Shown here: piece by piece, positions 25,702-33,172 of the stretch | Layout: each line of letters opens with the position of its first letter | How positions within the stretch are numbered: position 1 is the first letter of the stretch | NCBI GenBank assembly: GCA_947589185.1 | Contig: CANQCK010000002.1 | Span: 1 to 60,924, forward strand | Reading direction: 5' to 3' | From: an uncultured Clostridia bacterium | Lineage (GTDB): Bacteria > Bacillota > Clostridia > Oscillospirales > Ruminococcaceae | DNA length: 60,924 nucleotides | The notes under the pieces: generated by a model | Seen by the model: the letters and a program-made list of their open reading frames with translations, nothing else | What the model was told of the DNA's origin: nothing | The model's database searches: none | Translations under genes and position numbers: made by a program

Positions 25702-27939
25702 CTACTGCGAACCCGCAGTTTCAACAGCAAATGTTACCGATACAATTGTTCCGACAGGAACCTTTGTTCCCGAAGCGTAGCTTTGATCCGTTCCGGCAAC
25801 TGCACCGAATTCATCAATAGCATTACCCTGAGCATTGAGGTTAAGTCCCACGCTTTCAAGCCTGCTCTCTGCCTCACTGACGGTAAGCCCTTTAATGCTT
25901 GGAACTGTTACTAGCTTAGCTTTACTGCTGTTATCCGTATAAAGATACATAGTTCCGCCGTGCTGCATTGAACCGCTTAACGGAGACTGAGCAACTACCG
26001 CATTACCCTTTCCTATAACCTCATAATCAAGACCTAAGCCCTTGATAGTTTTCTTTGCGTCTGACAGCTTTGCGTCAAGTAAATTCGGAACTGAAACAGG
26101 AACCTGCTCTATTTGCTCTTCCGTATACTCAGGAAAATATCCGAGATATGGAAGCACGTCACTCAGTACCTGAACGCAAACGGGTGCTGCAACCAAACTT
26201 CCGTAATAGTTTCCGCCTGTTGGGTGATCCACCATAACAAGCATAATCAGTTCAGGATCATCGGCAGGGTAGAACGCACAATATGAAGCTACATATGTAT
26301 TACCAGATACGTCCTCGTCTATCTTCTGAGATGTTCCTGATTTTCCGCCTATTCTGTAACCCTTTATGTATGCATTTGAACCTTGTTCTGTATTTACGAC
26401 ATTCTCCAGTACCTTTCTCATTTTCGCAGACGTTTTTTCTGAAATAACCTGTCTTTTCTGTACAGGTGTTATATCTTTAACGAGGTTTCCAGAAGAATCA
26501 ATTATTTTATCAACGACCTGCGGAGTCATAAGATACCCGCCGTTTACAACTGCCGAGTATGCCGTTATCATCTGAATAGGAGTAACCTTATTGGTCTGCC
26601 CGAACGAGCTTGACGCCAATTCAACTATTCCCAAAGTGTCATTCGTAATATGAATACTTTCCGACTCGGACGGCAAATCTATGCCGGTAAGCTCGGTAAA
26701 TCCGTATGCTTTGAAATACTTATAAAATTTCGCTGCACCGAGTGCCTGACCTATCTGTATAAACGCAGGGTTGCAGGAATGTACCATTGCAGTTGCAAAA
26801 TCCTGAGAGCCGTGACTTGTAAACGACCAGCAATGGAAAGTTCTGTCCTCGACTTGGATCTGAGTGTTGCAGGAAAAAGTTTGAGTTAAGTTGATAGCGT
26901 CAGCGTCAAGAGCCGAAGAACCCGTTACAACCTTAAATACCGAACCCGGAAAATAAAGCTCTGAAATAGCTTTGTTTTTCCATTGAAGTGCCCACGCATC
27001 CGATTGTACCTTTGCGTATTTTTTACTGTCTTTTTTTAACTTAGACAATTTCTTTACCGTATCCTCGTCGGTTATATCAGAGGGATTATTCGGATTATAA
27101 CTGGGACTTGTAGCCATTGCAATAACAGCACCGGTTTTCGGATTCATAATTATTCCGCAGGCTCTGTCGGTAGGCATATTTTTTGCAACTGCCTCTTTTA
27201 GTGCCTTCTCAAGATAATACTGAATGTTCACATCCATATTAAGAACCAAAGAATCGCCGTCCTGAGCGTCATAATTCTGCTTATATCTGTAAGGTATCTC
27301 AGTTCCGTCGGCAGCCTTTGCCGTTACTACTCTGCCGTCTACACCTGCCAGATAATCATCATAATACTGCTCAAGTCCGTATATTCCGTAACCGTCGTAA
27401 TGCAGATGACCTATAACATTCGACGCAAGTTCATTCTGTGGATAAAACCTCTTTGTCGTCGGCGTAAGCCCTATTGCGTCCAATCCGATTTCGGTTTTGT
27501 ATGCGGTGATTTTGTCTGCAACCGTTTTCTCGACATTCTTCTTGATGATCTGATACATATTATCCTGTTGGCAGAGCTTCAGTATTTTATCCTGTTTAAT
27601 GTCTAAAACCTCAGACAGCTTTGCTGTTATCTCATTTAAGTCAGCCTCAGGATCGTCCTCAGCTAAGTATGCTTTCAGCATTTGAGGGTCAACATAAACT
27701 GTGTAAACAGACGCACTTCTTGCAAACGCCTGCATATTTCTGTCATATATAGAACCTCGATTTGCTGTAATAACAGTGCTTTGAAGCTGCTGCGAGGAGG
27801 CAAGTTTCTGGTACTTTTCAGACTCTGTAACTGAAATGTGAAACATATTGATAAGTATCCATATCATAAACACAAGTATTCCGAGTGCTATCCATATATT
27901 AAGCCTTCGTTTCATAAGTCCTGTGGGTCTTTCGTCCAT
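25702..27939 (-). CDS. spoVD: Class B penicillin-binding protein with PASTA domains (SpoVD/PBP2 type)
   Basis: A 745-residue transpeptidase. An N-terminal membrane helix (about 12-30) is followed by a dimerisation domain (ANRGSIYDRNMQAFA, then GYGIYGLEQYYDDYLAG), then the catalytic domain with FPGSVFK (Ser-x-x-Lys), HSCNPAF (SxN) and GGKSGTSQ (KSG), and two C-terminal PASTA modules (about 615-745). It crosslinks peptidoglycan with the FtsW partner. The frame opens at 27972, but AGGAGG fixes the start at ATG 27939. PASTA domains are shared by SpoVD and some vegetative PBP2 proteins, so whether it acts in spore cortex, septum or both is open; only one such gene is in this cluster. Confidence 0.9.
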   Translation of the reverse strand: MDERPTGLMKRRLNIWIALGILVFMIWILINMFHISVTESEKYQKLASSQQLQSTVITANRGSIYDRNMQAFARSASVYTVYVDPQMLKAYLAEDDPEADLNEITAKLSEVLDIKQDKILKLCQQDNMYQIIKKNVEKTVADKITAYKTEIGLDAIGLTPTTKRFYPQNELASNVIGHLHYDGYGIYGLEQYYDDYLAGVDGRVVTAKAADGTEIPYRYKQNYDAQDGDSLVLNMDVNIQYYLEKALKEAVAKNMPTDRACGIIMNPKTGAVIAMATSPSYNPNNPSDITDEDTVKKLSKLKKDSKKYAKVQSDAWALQWKNKAISELYFPGSVFKVVTGSSALDADAINLTQTFSCNTQIQVEDRTFHCWSFTSHGSQDFATAMVHSCNPAFIQIGQALGAAKFYKYFKAYGFTELTGIDLPSESESIHITNDTLGIVELASSSFGQTNKVTPIQMITAYSAVVNGGYLMTPQVVDKIIDSSGNLVKDITPVQKRQVISEKTSAKMRKVLENVVNTEQGSNAYIKGYRIGGKSGTSQKIDEDVSGNTYVASYCAFYPADDPELIMLVMVDHPTGGNYYGSLVAAPVCVQVLSDVLPYLGYFPEYTEEQIEQVPVSVPNLLDAKLSDAKKTIKGLGLDYEVIGKGNAVVAQSPLSGSMQHGGTMYLYTDNSSKAKLVTVPSIKGLTVSEAESRLESVGLNLNAQGNAIDEFGAVAGTDQSYASGTKVPVGTIVSVTFAVETAGSQ

Positions 27940-28136
27940 AATCAGCCTCCTCTCATAAAAATCGCATTTCAATTTTCTTTATCATTTGTTAGAATATTAT
28001 CTCTTTCTGCAATTATCTTTTTTAATTTTCCTGTTTTACCAAAATATTTATAATTCCGTATAAGTATAAAAAAGCTAAGTTTAAAACTTCCGCCAAGAAG
28101 TATAAGCTTAACTTTTTACTAATAATATCCTATTCA

Positions 28137-28613
28137 TTATGCCCCAAAGTATTCCAAAACACTTTTAAACCATTTCTTTAAAGACACAAAAATATTATCA
28201 TCTTCGGTATCAACAACCTCAGCTACGCTGTCGTTTTCAACTTCAACATACTCTATCTGAGATTTATCCAGCTTCTGAAGCCCTAAGTTCTTTTCAGCAT
28301 ACTCCTCAACCTGTGTAAGTCCCGTTCTCGACTCTAATTCCGATTCAAGACTTAAATTCTCGTCCTGAAGTTTTGCAAGCTCCTCAGTGAGACTGGATTG
28401 CTCCGAATAAACTTCACTAAGCTCCACCTGCCCGAATACAAATGAGCATAGCAACGCTAAACCTATAAACCCTAAAATGGTAGATTTCATGGCAAAAGCT
28501 AATTTGGGCTGGATCTTCAGATTTCTTTTATGTTTGATTTTAGGTTTCGGCAAATTGTTTTCATCTAAGTCGTAAGCCGTATAATCATAAGCAAGATTAT
28601 TTATCTTTGCCAT
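28137..28613 (-). CDS. ftsL: FtsL-like septal bitopic protein
   Basis: A 158-residue protein at the usual ftsL position between rsmH and the PBP gene. The basic cytoplasmic N-terminus (PKIKHKRNLKIQPK) is followed by a membrane helix (about 42-62) and a heptad-rich coiled coil (VYSEQSSLTEELAKLQDENL to NLGLQKLDKSQIEYVEVEN), with a long acidic extension to the C-terminus. FtsL sequences are poorly conserved, so identity rests on topology, size and synteny. AGGGA precedes ATG 28613. Confidence 0.75.
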   Translation of the reverse strand: MAKINNLAYDYTAYDLDENNLPKPKIKHKRNLKIQPKLAFAMKSTILGFIGLALLCSFVFGQVELSEVYSEQSSLTEELAKLQDENLSLESELESRTGLTQVEEYAEKNLGLQKLDKSQIEYVEVENDSVAEVVDTEDDNIFVSLKKWFKSVLEYFGA

Positions 28614-28842
28614 TTTTCCCTACACCCCGTTTTCGGCGTACTTATTTCTCTCTTTCCTTTGTAACAAGTTTTTTACCTTGCCGCTCAGGACATTCTTTAG
28701 CCCTGTTTTGTTTTTATGTCTCTTTCTTTTGTTCTAAATAGCTTTTTTATTTGCCGCTATTTCCTGTTTTGCCGTACCTTGTCTTTTCTCTCACCGTCTT
28801 TTTACTCTGTTGCTTGTCCGAAGTCTGCTCTTACGCATTTTT

Positions 28843-29763
28843 CTATATTTTCTCTATAATGCGAAGCTTTGCACTTCGGCTTCTGTTGTTCACCTCGAGC
28901 TCGCCCTGCGAAGCTACTATAGGCTTTCTGTTCACAAGTCTTCCTCTCGGTTTTCTTCCGCATACGCACTGCGGAAAATCAGGCGGACATATACAGCCCT
29001 TGCAAAAACTCGCAAACCTTTGCTTTACAAGTCTGTCTTCAAGCGAATGAAACGAAATTATACAAAGTCTTCCCCCGCTTTTTAAAGCGTCAAAGGTCTT
29101 GTCAAGTGCAATGCTTAAATGTTCAAGCTCTGCATTTACTTCAATTCTTATCGCCTGAAAGGTTTTCTTGCAGGGATTTTTCTCCCGCCTTACCCTCTGC
29201 GGAACCGACGCTTTTATTATCTCTGCCAGTTCCAGAGTTGTTTCGATTGGTTTTGTTTCTCTTGTTCTTACAATAGCTGATGCGATACTTCTCGAAAACT
29301 TTTCTTCGCCGTATTCAAACAAGATTTTAGAAAGCTCTTCGTATGAATATGTGTTCACCACATCTCTTGCCGATAAGCCCTCGCAGCTCATTCTCATATC
29401 AAGCGGAGCGTCGTTGTGATACGAAAACCCTCGCTCAGCTTTATCTAATTGGTGCGACGAAACTCCTAAATCCAAAAGAATTCCATCGACTTTATCTATT
29501 GAAAGGCTTTTTAAAACCTCATCAATCTCAGAATAGTTTGCCTTAACAACTACTGCGTTATAACCTTTAAGCCGCTCGCTTGCAGCTTCAACCGCTGTAG
29601 GATCACGGTCAATCGCAATCAGCTTACCTTTCTCTAACCGTTTTGCGATCTCCACAGAATGCCCTGCACCGCCTGCAGTACCGTCAACATATATGCCGTT
29701 TGGTTTTATGCTGAGTCCCTCAATACATTCATTCAGCAATACTGATATGTGTGAAAATTCCAC
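28843..29763 (-). CDS. rsmH: 16S rRNA (cytosine-N4)-methyltransferase RsmH (MraW)
   Basis: A 306-residue SAM-dependent enzyme that methylates C1402 of 16S rRNA. HISVLLNECIEGL, GIYVDGTAGGAGHS (SAM site), DGILLDLGVSSHQLD and GFSYHNDAPLDMRM are diagnostic, as is the C-terminal SFHSLEDRLVKQRF. A CxC-x-C region follows (CKGCICPPDFPQCVCG). The start is GTG 29763 with a modest GGTGG site. It is the second gene of the mraZ operon, about 28 nt downstream of mraZ. The following 229 nt before ftsL are purine-rich on the coding strand and hold no clear gene. Confidence 0.95.
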   Translation of the reverse strand: MEFSHISVLLNECIEGLSIKPNGIYVDGTAGGAGHSVEIAKRLEKGKLIAIDRDPTAVEAASERLKGYNAVVVKANYSEIDEVLKSLSIDKVDGILLDLGVSSHQLDKAERGFSYHNDAPLDMRMSCEGLSARDVVNTYSYEELSKILFEYGEEKFSRSIASAIVRTRETKPIETTLELAEIIKASVPQRVRREKNPCKKTFQAIRIEVNAELEHLSIALDKTFDALKSGGRLCIISFHSLEDRLVKQRFASFCKGCICPPDFPQCVCGRKPRGRLVNRKPIVASQGELEVNNRSRSAKLRIIEKI

Positions 29764-29790
29764 TCAGCCACCATCTCTCATAATTAAAAA

Positions 29791-30222
29791 CTAAAAGTCA
29801 AGCTCTTCAAGCTCTGCTACGAACTGATCGTCGTCATAGCTTTCGTCAGCCTTTTCCCAAGCCTTTCTGTCCCATATTTCGGCTCTGGAGGAAACTCCTG
29901 CTACAACAACATCTTTTGTAAGGTTTGCAAGCTCTCTCAAGCTCTGGGGAATAAGTATTCTGCCCTGCTTATCAGCTTCAACTTCGTTTGCCCAAGCCAT
30001 AAAGTGTCTCTGAATACCTTTTCCTTTACCCATAGGAAGTGAACTTATCTTCTCTGCCATCACTTCAAAATCGTCAATTGAATAGACAAATAAACAGCCG
30101 TCAATTCCCCTCGTTATGATGAACCTTTCACCGACCGCTTCTCTCAGCTTTGTCGGAAAGCTCATTCTTCCCTTTGCATCCATAGACTGAAAATATGTTC
30201 CTTTAAGCATACTTGTCGGCAA
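29791..30222 (-). CDS. mraZ: Transcriptional regulator MraZ
   Basis: A 143-residue double AbrB-like (SpoVT/MraZ) protein. The two repeats are seen at GTYFQSMDAKGRMSFPTKLREAVG and ANEVEADKQGRILIPQSLREL. MraZ is a DNA-binding repressor of its own dcw operon. The frame is open from GTG 30231, but that codon lies inside the GGGGAGG site; TTG 30222 sits 7 nt after the site and gives the standard 143-residue length, so it is chosen. Putative MraZ boxes lie at 30378-30403 downstream of the operon promoter. Confidence 0.93.
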   Translation of the reverse strand: MPTSMLKGTYFQSMDAKGRMSFPTKLREAVGERFIITRGIDGCLFVYSIDDFEVMAEKISSLPMGKGKGIQRHFMAWANEVEADKQGRILIPQSLRELANLTKDVVVAGVSSRAEIWDRKAWEKADESYDDDQFVAELEELDF

Positions 30223-30306
30223 ACTGTTCACCTCCCCAAAAGAATCTCAAACAGCAGCTTTTTAATTCACTTAATGCGATGCCGTTTAGCTTTACCCGTT
30301 AACTTT

Positions 30307-30361
30307 GTTGAAAACGTATTAAAAACTGCTGGTTTTCAACGGTTTCAACAGAGTTTTCAAC
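30307..30361 (-). repeat. GTTGAAAAC direct and inverted repeats in the mraZ leader
   Basis: On the minus strand GTTGAAA(A/C)C occurs three times in direct order (complements of 30332-30340, 30341-30349 and 30353-30361), plus once inverted at 30307-30315. The inverted copy can pair with 30332-30340 as a 9-bp stem. The set lies in the mraZ 5' leader between the MraZ boxes and the start codon. Role unknown. Confidence 0.45.
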
Positions 30362-30377
30362 ATTTAGGGATTTGACA

Positions 30378-30403
30378 CCACTTTTGTGCACCTTTTGCCA
30401 CTT
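30378..30403 (-). promoter_or_regulatory. Three MraZ-box-like repeats with exact 10-bp period
   Basis: On the minus strand AAGTGG, AGGTGC and AAGTGG (complements of 30398-30403, 30388-30393 and 30378-30383) repeat every 10 bp. MraZ is known to bind short GT-rich direct repeats of this period in its own promoter. They start right at the expected transcription start of the promoter at 30410-30438, a position suited to repression. Confidence 0.7.
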
Positions 30404-30409
30404 AAGGTT

Positions 30410-30438
30410 ATTATACAATAATAAATCAAGAATTGCAA
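30410..30438 (-). promoter_or_regulatory. Sigma-A promoter of the mraZ-dcw operon
   Basis: On the minus strand TTGCAA (30433-30438), a 17-nt spacer and TATAAT (complement of 30410-30415) form a strong promoter. The leader to mraZ would be about 180 nt. Confidence 0.75.
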
Positions 30439-30874
30439 CCACATTAAAGAAATCTAAAGTTAAATAATCTACCAATTTTTTGACAGGATTTTTATGCAAT
30501 ATTACTAAATATTCATATAAACTTCAACACTTCGACAAAATTATGCCCATAGTTTACATTAAAAATTTACTTATCAATGCAATTCCCTATTTTTTATTAG
30601 TAATTGTAAGTCAGCAGAACTGATTTTGATTCTACTATTTTCACAAACTAACAAAAATTATACGTCTGAAAATAATATGATTTGCACATAAGCGAATTTT
30701 ATCAAGTTCTTACACTTAAAATTCGTTGTGAATTTTACACAATACCGGCAAATTAAATTTCTCAAACCTGTTAGATTTACACAATCACTTTACTAATTTA
30801 CACTGCATTTTAAAATTTGCACAGCAAAGTTAAAAGAACTAAAATAAAAGTATAAAATAAAAAGGGTGATCTAT

Positions 30875-31402
30875 ATGAACAAAAATTCAAATTTAAAACT
30901 GCGTACTATTGTTTTCACAGGACTTTTTGCCGCTCTCGTATGCGTATTGACAATGCTTCACATACCTACAAATAATGGCGGATATATTCACGTAGGAGAT
31001 TCGCTTATCTACCTTTCGAGTATGCTTCTTCCGTTTCCGTGCGGTATGATCGCAGGTGGAATAGGCGGGGGATTATCAGATTTATTGTCAGGCTCTCCTG
31101 AATACGTTATTCCTACGTTTGTAATAAAAGTCTTAAATTCCCTTGTGATATATATTGTTGCAAAACGCAGTCAGAAAATTATAAATGTACGCTCTGTCAT
31201 TGCGGCGGTTCTTTCGGGATTAATAACAATTTTCGGGTATTATTTTACTGCGGTTATCCTGTGGGGAAGCTTTAAAGCTCAGCTTGCAACAATACCGGGA
31301 AATATTTTTCAGGCAGCGGGAAGTGCAGTAATATTCATAGTTTTAGGTCTTTCGTTTGACTCTGCAAAAATAAAGGATAAACTGAAATTTATAAGTAAAT
31401 AA
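30875..31402 (+). CDS. ECF transporter S component
   Basis: A 175-residue integral membrane protein with five to six helices. The early motif NNGGYIHVGDSLIYLSSMLLPFP and the glycine-rich GMIAGGIGGGLSDLL are typical of substrate-binding S subunits of group II energy-coupling-factor vitamin importers. The substrate cannot be assigned; HmpT/ThiT-like and DUF1393-type S components share this look. It would borrow the shared EcfA-EcfT module, which is not encoded here. GTG 30866 is in frame, but AAAAAGGG fits ATG 30875. The gene stands alone, with a terminator at 31503-31535. Confidence 0.8.
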   Translation: MNKNSNLKLRTIVFTGLFAALVCVLTMLHIPTNNGGYIHVGDSLIYLSSMLLPFPCGMIAGGIGGGLSDLLSGSPEYVIPTFVIKVLNSLVIYIVAKRSQKIINVRSVIAAVLSGLITIFGYYFTAVILWGSFKAQLATIPGNIFQAAGSAVIFIVLGLSFDSAKIKDKLKFISK

Positions 31403-31502
31403 TGTACATAAAAGAAAAACCCGCCGGCATAATATATATATTGGCGAAATGCAGAATAGATATGTTCTTGCCTTTGGTTTCTTGTATCTTGCATCTGTAA
31501 TT

Positions 31503-31537
31503 GCACCGACATATTATAAATGTTCGGTGTTTTTTAT
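31503..31537 (+). terminator. Terminator after the ECF S-component gene
   Basis: GCACCGACAT and ATGTTCGGTGT form a stem with one bulge, followed by TTTTTT. Confidence 0.75.
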
Positions 31538-31598
31538 TCCCATCAAGCTCTAACCTTAAAATTCTTGCTTCTTGCTTCTAAAACTCTTGCATCTAGTC

Positions 31599-31627
31599 GT
31601 GACAAATTTCTATAATTATGATATACT
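31599..31627 (+). promoter_or_regulatory. Candidate promoter of malQ-glgP
   Basis: GTGACA at 31599-31604, a 17-nt spacer and TATACT at 31622-31627 lie about 40 nt before the malQ start. Confidence 0.5.
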
Positions 31628-31665
31628 GTATAAATAACAACTATTTTATAGAATGGAGAATGAGA

Positions 31666-33153
31666 ATGAGCGGCAAAAGAAAAAGCGGTATTTTAATGCA
31701 CATATCAAGCCTTCCGTCCGAATACGGAATAGGAAAATTCGGCAAAGAGGCTTATTCCTTTGTTGACTTTCTCAAAAAGTGCAAACAAAAATACTGGCAG
31801 ATCCTTCCCCTTTCGCCGACCAGCTACGGAGACTCTCCTTATCAATCCTTTTCCATTCACGCGGGAAATCCCTACTTCATAGATTTTGAAATGCTGACCG
31901 AAGAAGGTCTTTTAAATAGTAATGACTATAAAAATATAATTTGGTGCGATGATGAACGCTATGTTGATTATGATAAGCTGTATAAATTAAACTTCAAGGT
32001 GCTGAGGAAGGCGTATAAAGCCTTTAAAACAAACATTCCCGAAGAGTATAACGAGTATGTGAAAGAAAACGATTACTGGCTTAGTGATTACGCTCTGTTT
32101 ATGTCTTTGAAAGACTCTTATAACGGAAAGTCTTGGATAGAATGGGATATATCTCTTGTTAAACGTGAAAAGTCCGCTATAGATAAGGCGAAAGAAAAGT
32201 ACAGGGACGATATAGGCTTTTGGAAATTCATTCAGTACAAATTTTTTGAACAATGGTTTAAACTTAAAAAATACGCAAACAAAAACGGCATAGAAATTAT
32301 AGGCGACATTCCTATTTATGTTGCCTACGACAGCGTAGACGTATGGTGTTCTCCCGAGCTGTTTGAGCTTGACGAAGATTTGCTTCCGATAAATGTAGCG
32401 GGGTGTCCTCCTGATATATTTACGCCTTTAGGTCAGCTTTGGGGAAACCCACTTTATAACTGGAAACAGATGAAAAAGAACGGCTACTTGTGGTGGATAA
32501 ACAGAATAGACTCTGCACAAAAAACATATGATGTTGTCAGGATCGACCATTTCAGAGGATTTGACAGCTACTTTTCCATTCCGTTCGGAGACAAAAATGC
32601 TCTCGGCGGTCACTGGGAGGAAGGACCTAAGACAGAGCTTTTCAAGGCAGTAAAGGGAAAGCTGGGTAAGGTAAAAATAATAGCCGAAGATCTTGGATTT
32701 ATCACTCCGTCGGTAAAAAAACTTCTCAGACAGACAGGTTATCCGGGAATGAAGGTTTTGCAGTTTGCATTTGAGCCAAACGCAAGCAGTATGTATCTTC
32801 CTCAGAATTACACTAACCGAAACTGCTTTGTATACACAGGAACTCACGACAATGATACCTTAAAGGGCTGGATCGGCTTAGAAAGCAAAAAGAATATACG
32901 CTTTGCTATGGATTATCTCGGTGTTAAGAGAAAAAAGCACCTTCCGTGGGCTGTTATTCGGCTTGCGTGGACGTCAACCGCCAATACTGCCATAGCACCG
33001 CTTCAGGATTTTCTTGAACTTGGAAGCGAAGCGAGAATGAACATTCCGTCTACGGTGGGAAATAACTGGCGATGGAGAGCCTTAACAAGCGACTTCACAC
33101 CTGAACTTGAGAAAAAAATAGCTGATTTGACCACGCTCTGCGGACGACAATAA
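31666..33153 (+). CDS. malQ: 4-alpha-glucanotransferase (amylomaltase)
   Basis: A 495-residue GH77 enzyme that shuffles alpha-1,4-glucan chains and releases glucose. The catalytic Asp is in VVRIDHFRGF, the acid/base Glu in IIAEDLGFITP, and the stabilising Asp in TGTHDNDTLKGW. LPSEYGIGKFG near the N-terminus is typical. The frame opens at 31618, but GGAG at 31655-31658 best fits ATG 31666; ATG 31660 would be too close. glgP follows 19 nt later, so the two act together on maltodextrin or glycogen. Confidence 0.95.
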   Translation: MSGKRKSGILMHISSLPSEYGIGKFGKEAYSFVDFLKKCKQKYWQILPLSPTSYGDSPYQSFSIHAGNPYFIDFEMLTEEGLLNSNDYKNIIWCDDERYVDYDKLYKLNFKVLRKAYKAFKTNIPEEYNEYVKENDYWLSDYALFMSLKDSYNGKSWIEWDISLVKREKSAIDKAKEKYRDDIGFWKFIQYKFFEQWFKLKKYANKNGIEIIGDIPIYVAYDSVDVWCSPELFELDEDLLPINVAGCPPDIFTPLGQLWGNPLYNWKQMKKNGYLWWINRIDSAQKTYDVVRIDHFRGFDSYFSIPFGDKNALGGHWEEGPKTELFKAVKGKLGKVKIIAEDLGFITPSVKKLLRQTGYPGMKVLQFAFEPNASSMYLPQNYTNRNCFVYTGTHDNDTLKGWIGLESKKNIRFAMDYLGVKRKKHLPWAVIRLAWTSTANTAIAPLQDFLELGSEARMNIPSTVGNNWRWRALTSDFTPELEKKIADLTTLCGRQ

Positions 33154-33172
33154 TAATGAAAGGAACAATACT

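Larger units (their letters stand above)
30223..30874. other. Long AT-rich intergenic region between divergent mraZ and ECF genes
   Basis: About 650 nt with no credible gene. From the mraZ side it holds a set of GTTGAAA repeats (30307-30361), the MraZ boxes and the dcw promoter (30410-30438). The half nearest the ECF gene has several TTTRCACA-like repeats starting at about 30681, 30734, 30776, 30797 and 30816. No riboswitch was recognised before the ECF gene. Confidence 0.6.

Noticed and set aside
28791-28838. 15-codon basic micro-frame (MRKSRLRTSNRVKRR) after rsmH
   Set aside because: It has no Shine-Dalgarno; the region is simply purine-rich on the coding strand.
30600-30874. Riboswitch upstream of the ECF S component
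   Set aside because: No conserved aptamer core (TPP, FMN, THF, preQ1 or cobalamin) could be recognised.
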